The notes under the pieces: model-generated
The model's input: only the letters and a program-made list of their open reading frames with translations
Database searches by the model: none
What the model was told of the DNA's origin: nothing
Source: Acididesulfobacillus acetoxydans
Lineage (GTDB): Bacteria > Bacillota > Desulfitobacteriia > Desulfitobacteriales > Desulfitobacteriaceae
DNA: 64,000 nt
Reading direction: 5' to 3'
NCBI RefSeq assembly: GCF_902729405.1
Contig: NZ_LR746496.1
Location: 930,001 to 994,000 of the forward strand
Program-made: the position numbers and the translations under genes
In this document: positions 60,166 to 64,000 of the stretch, one piece after another
Layout: each line of letters begins with the position of its first letter
How positions within the stretch are numbered: the stretch's first letter is position 1

Positions 60166-61637
60166 GTATGAAACAAGTCACGATCAATCCCATCACCCGC
60201 TTGGAGGGGCATGGTAAGATCGAGATTTTCCTCGATGAGCGGGGGGATGTCGCCAACGCCTATTTCCAGGTCCCGGAACTGCGCGGGTTTGAAAAGTTCT
60301 GCGAGGGCCGTCCGGCTGAGGAGATGCCCCGGATTACCCCCCGCATTTGCGGGGTCTGTCCTTCCGCCCATCACATCGCCTCGACTAAAGCCCTGGACGG
60401 AGTTTTCAATGTCGAGCCGCCCCCGGCCGCCAAGAAACTGCGCGAACTCTTTTACAATGCCCACATGATCCATTCCCATATTGCCCATTTCTACGCTCTG
60501 GCCGCGCCTGATTTTGTGGTCGGTCCGGACGCGGACCCGGCCGAGCGCAATATCCTGGGGGTCATTGGCAAGGTTGGGCTGGAAGTGGGCGGCGAGGTGA
60601 TCAAACACCGGGCCTACGCTCAGGGTATCCAGGCCATGATCGGGGGAAAGCCCACTCACGCGGTTTGCGGTTTGCCGGGGGGGATGAGCAAAAGCATCAC
60701 GGAAGAAGAGCGGCGGGATATTGAAGCGCAGGGCGAATCGCTGGTCCGCTTTGCTCAGTTTTCCCTCAAGATTTTTGAGGACGTGGTGCTTAAGAACAAG
60801 CGCTATGTGGATCTGATCCTGGGCGACCTCTATTATATGAAATCCTATTACATGGGCATGGTCGACGCTGCGAACAAGGTCAGTTTCTACGAAGGCCAGG
60901 TTCGGGTGGTCGATCCGGAGGGTAAGGAATTTGCCAGGTTCTCGGGCTTGGATTATCTGGAACACATTGGCGAGCATGTGGAGCCTTGGTCCTATCTTAA
61001 GTTTCCCTTCCTGAAAAAACTGGGCTGGCAAGGGTTCCAAGACGGCCCCCAGAGCGGGGTCTACCGCGTGGCTCCCCTGGCCCGGCTCAACGCGGCGGAT
61101 GGCATGGCCACACCCTTGGCTCAGGAAGCCTATGAAAAGATGTACTCCACCCTGGGGGGTAAGCCGGCTCATCATACCCTGGCCAACCACTGGGCCCGCT
61201 TGATTGAGCTCCTCTATTCTTCAGAAAGGGTCTTGGAACTGGCCCGCGACCCGGAGATTACCAGTCCCAGGATCCGCGCCTTGCCGGAGGGTAGGCCCAA
61301 AGAAGGGGTGGGAATTATCGAAGCCCCGCGGGGGACGCTCATCCACCATTATCAGACCGATGAAAAAGGTATCTTGACTAAAGTCAATTTGATTGTCGCC
61401 ACAGGTAACAATAATGCCGCTATTAACATATCGGTGCAAAGAGCGGCCAAAGGTTTGATTAAAAAAGGCAAGGTGAGCGAGGGGCTGCTCAATATGGTGG
61501 AAATGGCCTTCCGGGCCTATGATCCCTGCCTGGCCTGCGCCACCCACAATCTCCCCGGTTCCATGCCGCTTCTGGCCAGAATCTACGATCATGAAGGGAA
61601 TTTATGGCAAGAAGTGAACTCGTTTAACCAAGACTGA
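60162..61637 (+). CDS. mvhA: [NiFe] hydrogenase large subunit, MvhA type
   Basis: A 491-residue catalytic subunit. Ni-Fe ligands are in [11 protein letters not shown] near residue 62 and DPCLACATH near 455. [11 protein letters not shown] starts the fold. After the final His a 29-residue tail ([17 protein letters not shown] onward) should be removed by a maturation protease, and such a protease is encoded next. All four ligand positions are Cys; none is UGA here, although the organism seems able to use selenocysteine. GTG 60162 overlaps mvhG (GTGA); ATG 60168 is an alternative. Confidence 0.95.
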   Translation: MSMKQVTINPITRLEGHGKIEIFLDERGDVANAYFQVPELRGFEKFCEGRPAEEMPRITPRICGVCPSAHHIASTKALDGVFNVEPPPAAKKLRELFYNAHMIHSHIAHFYALAAPDFVVGPDADPAERNILGVIGKVGLEVGGEVIKHRAYAQGIQAMIGGKPTHAVCGLPGGMSKSITEEERRDIEAQGESLVRFAQFSLKIFEDVVLKNKRYVDLILGDLYYMKSYYMGMVDAANKVSFYEGQVRVVDPEGKEFARFSGLDYLEHIGEHVEPWSYLKFPFLKKLGWQGFQDGPQSGVYRVAPLARLNAADGMATPLAQEAYEKMYSTLGGKPAHHTLANHWARLIELLYSSERVLELARDPEITSPRIRALPEGRPKEGVGIIEAPRGTLIHHYQTDEKGILTKVNLIVATGNNNAAINISVQRAAKGLIKKGKVSEGLLNMVEMAFRAYDPCLACATHNLPGSMPLLARIYDHEGNLWQEVNSFNQD

Positions 61638-61663
61638 AGGGCGAGACTTCCATGGTGAATCTA

Positions 61664-61700
61664 GGGAACCATTTCCACTTGTAAAAGGGGGAGTCTCAGG
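61664..61700 (+). repeat. CCACTCCCACTTG hairpin element (family 1, copy 3, diverged)
   Basis: GGGAACCATTTCCACTTG, TAA, AAGGGGGAGTCTCAGG. It keeps the order of the family but has lost part of the stem. It separates mvhA from the maturation protease; the 214 bases after it are open in the protease frame from GTG 61702 but look low-complexity and unconserved. Confidence 0.6.
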
Positions 61701-61914
61701 AGTGGATGAAGCAGGACTAAACCGTGCTCCGACAAGTGATAGAGTAAATAACACGCGCACAGATACAGGTGGCGCAAGGACAAGAGAAGTCAGGCTACAA
61801 GAAGCGGTGGGTCACGGGGACTTAGGACGTGATCCGGCGCTGGGAAAATCAGGGCTGAGCGGGGTTTTGTCCGAAAGAGACGCCCGGTCCCAAGAAGCGG
61901 GGTCAGAAGGAAAG

Positions 61915-62430
61915 ATGCTGAGGAGTGAAGGTAAGGGAAGAAAAACAAACTTGCTGATCCTCGGACTGGGCAATACCCTGCTCTGCGATGACGGGATCGG
62001 GATTTATCTGGGGCGTCTCGTCAGTGCCTTGCTGGCGGAGGAGGATGATTTGCCCGGGGCGGCGCCGGATTTTGTCGAACTTTCCTTGGCCGGCCTCCAA
62101 CTCTTGGATTATATTTCAGGCTACGAGCGCTTGGTGATCATCGATGCCATCCAGACGGCGGACGGAGCGGCGGGGCAATTGTACACTTTTGGTGAAGAAG
62201 TCTTGGCCGGCACCGTGCGTCTGACTTCGGTCCATGACATCAACCTGGCCACGGCCCTGCAGCTGGGGCGCAGGTTGGGCATGAAGATCCCGTCTCAAGT
62301 GCTCATCTACGCTGTCGAGGCCAAAGATGTCTTTACTTTTCAAGAGAGCTGTACTCAGGAACTGAGCGCCGCCATCCCCGAGTTGGCGGCCAGGATCAGC
62401 CGGGATATCCGGGAAAAACTTGCCGGCTGA
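61915..62430 (+). CDS. hydrogenase maturation endopeptidase (HyaD/HycI family)
   Basis: A 171-residue protease that trims the C terminus of the large subunit after nickel insertion. LLILGLGNTLLCDDGIGIYLGRLV holds the first acidic ligand, VIIDAIQTADGAAGQLYTF the second and TSVHDINLATALQLGRRL the His. ATG 61915 has AGAAGGAAAG upstream and places the conserved fold 12 residues in; the frame is open back to 61702, but that part looks non-coding. Its substrate is very probably the MvhA product encoded upstream. Confidence 0.9.
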   Translation: MLRSEGKGRKTNLLILGLGNTLLCDDGIGIYLGRLVSALLAEEDDLPGAAPDFVELSLAGLQLLDYISGYERLVIIDAIQTADGAAGQLYTFGEEVLAGTVRLTSVHDINLATALQLGRRLGMKIPSQVLIYAVEAKDVFTFQESCTQELSAAIPELAARISRDIREKLAG

Positions 62431-62516
62431 GGGTGCCCGCCGAATCCGCCGACTTCCTGACAGGCCCTGCTGCAGGCATTGTAAGTGGCATGGCAACGGA
62501 CCTGGCAACACGACAT
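62355..62516 (-). CDS. possible small cysteine-rich peptide
   Basis: I do not recognise it. On the minus strand ATG 62516 is preceded at seven bases by GGAGGTGG, which is itself part of a perfect hairpin stem. The 53-residue product begins MSCCQVRCHATYNACSRACQ, with five cysteines in the first 19 residues, followed by a Gly-rich GGFGGHPQ. The 3' end is antisense to the protease gene. It could be a metal-binding or modified peptide, or a chance frame. Confidence 0.3.
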   Translation of the reverse strand: MSCCQVRCHATYNACSRACQEVGGFGGHPQPASFSRISRLILAANSGMAALSS

Positions 62517-62551
62517 CAAACCACCTCCGGCATAGCCGGAGGTGGTTTGAT
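62515..62551. terminator. 17-bp perfect hairpin, likely bidirectional transcription stop
   Basis: ATCAAACCACCTCCGGC and its exact complement flank a three-base ATA loop. There is no T run on either side, so termination would be weak or factor-dependent. It ends the hydrogenase operon region. On the minus strand it contains a GGAGG ribosome binding site. Confidence 0.7.
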
Positions 62552-62619
62552 CACCAGTGCATACCAAACATACAAGGGGGAAAGCTAAGCCGGAAGAAGC
62601 TTAAAGGGAGTAAAAGAGC

Positions 62620-63687
62620 ATGAATAATCTGGAAGAGATGGCTGACCATGGGGTGGAGCAAGCAAACTACGATGCTGTCCGGCATAATTGGCAAGACATT
62701 AGTCTTACTGCGGCGGAGATCGGTGAACTATGGGCCATGTATTTAGCTGAAAGTATGTCCACATGCATGCTTCCTTATTTTGTTGCCAAATCGAAGGACC
62801 CGGATATTCACTCCGTGCTGCAATTTTCCTTGGATATCTCGGTCCAACATGTGCAAGCGATCGCCGATATATTCAACGGGGTAAATTTTCCCGTCCCTAA
62901 CGGTTTTACGGATCAAGACTTCGACGTGAACGCCAAACCGCTTTACTCTGAACCGTTTATGCTCCTGTATACCACTCTTATGGCCCACTACGGGGTTCTG
63001 GGTTTTGGTCTGGCCTTTACCAGTTCATCCCGCCCGGATATCAGCGAATTCTTCGCGGCCTGTCTTGACCATTCTCAAGAAATGACGCAAAGAGCCCACA
63101 CCGTTCTGTTGGCAAAAGGACTTCTTCCCAGAGCGCCTAATATTCCGATTCCCGATAGAGTAGAATATGTGCATGACGTGTCGAGTTTTTATAAGGGCTT
63201 GATCGGGGACAAGAGACCGCTCAACGCCCTGGAAATAGAACACCTTTTCGTTAACATTGTTTCGAGATCCTTAAGAAACACCTTAATTACGGGCTTCGAG
63301 CAGTGCACAAAATCCAAATTGGTCAAGGATTACTTGAGTCGATATCGGCTCATGAATGACAAAGAGATCGATGTTCTGACGAAGATCTTGGAAGACAACG
63401 ATTTGTCTGGTCCGCCAAATTATGATAATCATGTGACCGAGTCTTTGGAGTCTCCTTTCAGTGACAAGTTAATGATGTTCCACACTACAGTCATGATAGC
63501 CAATGCCATTAGCAGTGGGGGAATGGCTCTGGCGAACTGCACCCGGGGTGACCTCATCCTGACTTTCGGTCGTTTCATGGCTGAACTCGGTGAGTTTGCG
63601 AAGGATGGCGTCAACCTCATGATCAAACAAGGCTGGTTGGAAAGGGTTCCGGAGTCCGCGAATCGTAAAGAATTAAGCACACAATGA
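62620..63687 (+). CDS. DUF3231-family protein
   Basis: A 355-residue helical protein made of two similar halves of about 170 residues, each with a ferritin-like or four-helix pattern. The first has LTAAEIGELWAMYLAESMSTCML and the second LNALEIEHLFVNIVSRSLRNTL, with MLLYTTLMAHYGVLGFG aligned to MMFHTTVMIANAISSGGMAL. It belongs to DUF3231, found in spore-forming Firmicutes (related to Bacillus YhfB-like spore coat/ferritin-like proteins); the function is not known. ATG behind AAAGGGAG. A transcription unit of its own. Confidence 0.82.
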   Translation: MNNLEEMADHGVEQANYDAVRHNWQDISLTAAEIGELWAMYLAESMSTCMLPYFVAKSKDPDIHSVLQFSLDISVQHVQAIADIFNGVNFPVPNGFTDQDFDVNAKPLYSEPFMLLYTTLMAHYGVLGFGLAFTSSSRPDISEFFAACLDHSQEMTQRAHTVLLAKGLLPRAPNIPIPDRVEYVHDVSSFYKGLIGDKRPLNALEIEHLFVNIVSRSLRNTLITGFEQCTKSKLVKDYLSRYRLMNDKEIDVLTKILEDNDLSGPPNYDNHVTESLESPFSDKLMMFHTTVMIANAISSGGMALANCTRGDLILTFGRFMAELGEFAKDGVNLMIKQGWLERVPESANRKELSTQ

Positions 63688-63748
63688 GAAAAGCCGGCAG
63701 CGCAGGGACTGTCAGCGCGCTATGGACGCTAGTGCAGTCTCTGTGCAT

Positions 63749-63786
63749 GGGACCCACTCCCACTTGTAGAACCGGGAGTCTTACGC
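63749..63786 (+). repeat. CCACTCCCACTTG hairpin element (family 1, copy 4)
   Basis: GGGACCCACTCCCACTTG, TAG, AACCGGGAGTCTTACG. The right arm has two changes against the left. The flank TTACGCTTTGGAT resembles TCACGGTTGGAT of the copy at 36075 on the minus strand, so homology extends past the stem. It lies between DUF3231 and the next gene. Confidence 0.7.
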
Positions 63787-63863
63787 TTTGGATAAAGAAA
63801 CGTGAGATCCACCATACTAGGGTCGGCGACTGAATTTCAGAGGATTTAATTGGAGGAGACGAC

Positions 63864-64000
63864 ATGGAAAAACTGTTTCAACCGATCAACATAGGGAAAG
63901 TAGAAATCAAGAATAGAATCGCCATGGTGCCGATGGCTAACCTTGGTTTGGTGACCCCCGAGGGTTCTTGGACGAAGCGAGCGATTGACTATTACCAGGA
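63864..64000 (+). CDS. Old Yellow Enzyme-family NADH:flavin oxidoreductase (partial)
   Basis: Only the first 45 residues are inside the window. KLFQPINIGKVEIKNRIAMVPMANLGLVTPEGSWT is the first strand and FMN-binding start of Old Yellow Enzyme/2,4-dienoyl-CoA reductase proteins. GGAGGAG lies seven bases before ATG 63864. Whether the longer form with a C-terminal FAD/NAD domain is present cannot be told. Confidence 0.85.
   Translation, partial: MEKLFQPINIGKVEIKNRIAMVPMANLGLVTPEGSWTKRAIDYYQ

Noticed and set aside
60162-61637. Selenocysteine in the hydrogenase large subunit
   Set aside because: All four nickel ligand positions are encoded by ordinary cysteine codons.

Overview
The window reads as the chromosome of an anaerobic, Gram-positive Firmicute, most like the Peptococcaceae/Desulfitobacteriia type of Clostridia. 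Pointers are strong AGGAGG ribosome binding sites, a HutP-controlled histidine locus, BlaI/M56 and bacitracin-type ABC/two-component modules, a HdrCBA-MvhDGA heterodisulfide reductase/hydrogenase set under a sigma-54 promoter, and a peroxiredoxin whose catalytic codon is UGA (selenocysteine). The species cannot be named from this alone. I see no rRNA, tRNA, CRISPR array or intact prophage.

Layout. 1-3.7 kb: decayed genes (Uma2 nuclease, LolA-like protein) among csaA, a carboxymuconolactone decarboxylase-like gene and a DUF2284 gene. 4-8.2 kb: a heterodimeric ABC exporter with one degenerate nucleotide site. 8.5-9.4 kb: a type I toxin-antitoxin locus (32-residue holin-like toxin plus antisense RNA). 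9.6-20.9 kb: histidine degradation: fchA, a divergent second urocanase, an AraC regulator, long-type hutU, ftcD, hutI, hutP and hutH. The route is histidine to urocanate to imidazolonepropionate to formiminoglutamate, then formimino transfer to tetrahydrofolate and cyclodeamination. HutP sits directly upstream of a leader with two NAG-triplet clusters and an intrinsic terminator in front of hutH.

21-42 kb: an IS200-type transposase relic, a MarR/ABC pair, isocitrate dehydrogenase, an EamA transporter, flavoprotein and DUF169 genes, a PfkB-like kinase with an apparent ATT start, a glycosyltransferase, a sugar nucleotidyltransferase and phosphohexomutase pair, the Sec-peroxiredoxin, tandem WYL regulators, YhaM, SRAP, a thioesterase, a JetD-like remnant and a Dam methylase. 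42.5-52 kb: a BlaI/M56 sensor pair, hypothetical proteins, and an ABC-2 transporter with histidine kinase and response regulator. 52-62.5 kb: a V4R/AAA+ sigma-54 activator followed by hdrCBA-mvhDGA and a hydrogenase maturation protease. The end holds DUF3231 and the start of an Old Yellow Enzyme gene.

Between genes there are several families of short repeats. Two families of hairpin elements resemble IS200/IS605 ends; one copy lies in frame inside a gene. Two copies of a 44-nt foldable element sit directly before unrelated start codons that lack a normal ribosome binding site. There are also tandem 16-bp and 20-bp minisatellites. The observations I rank highest are the Sec-peroxiredoxin, the 44-nt leader element, the HutP attenuator with its repeats, the paired urocanases, and the HdrA with a GltD-like insertion.
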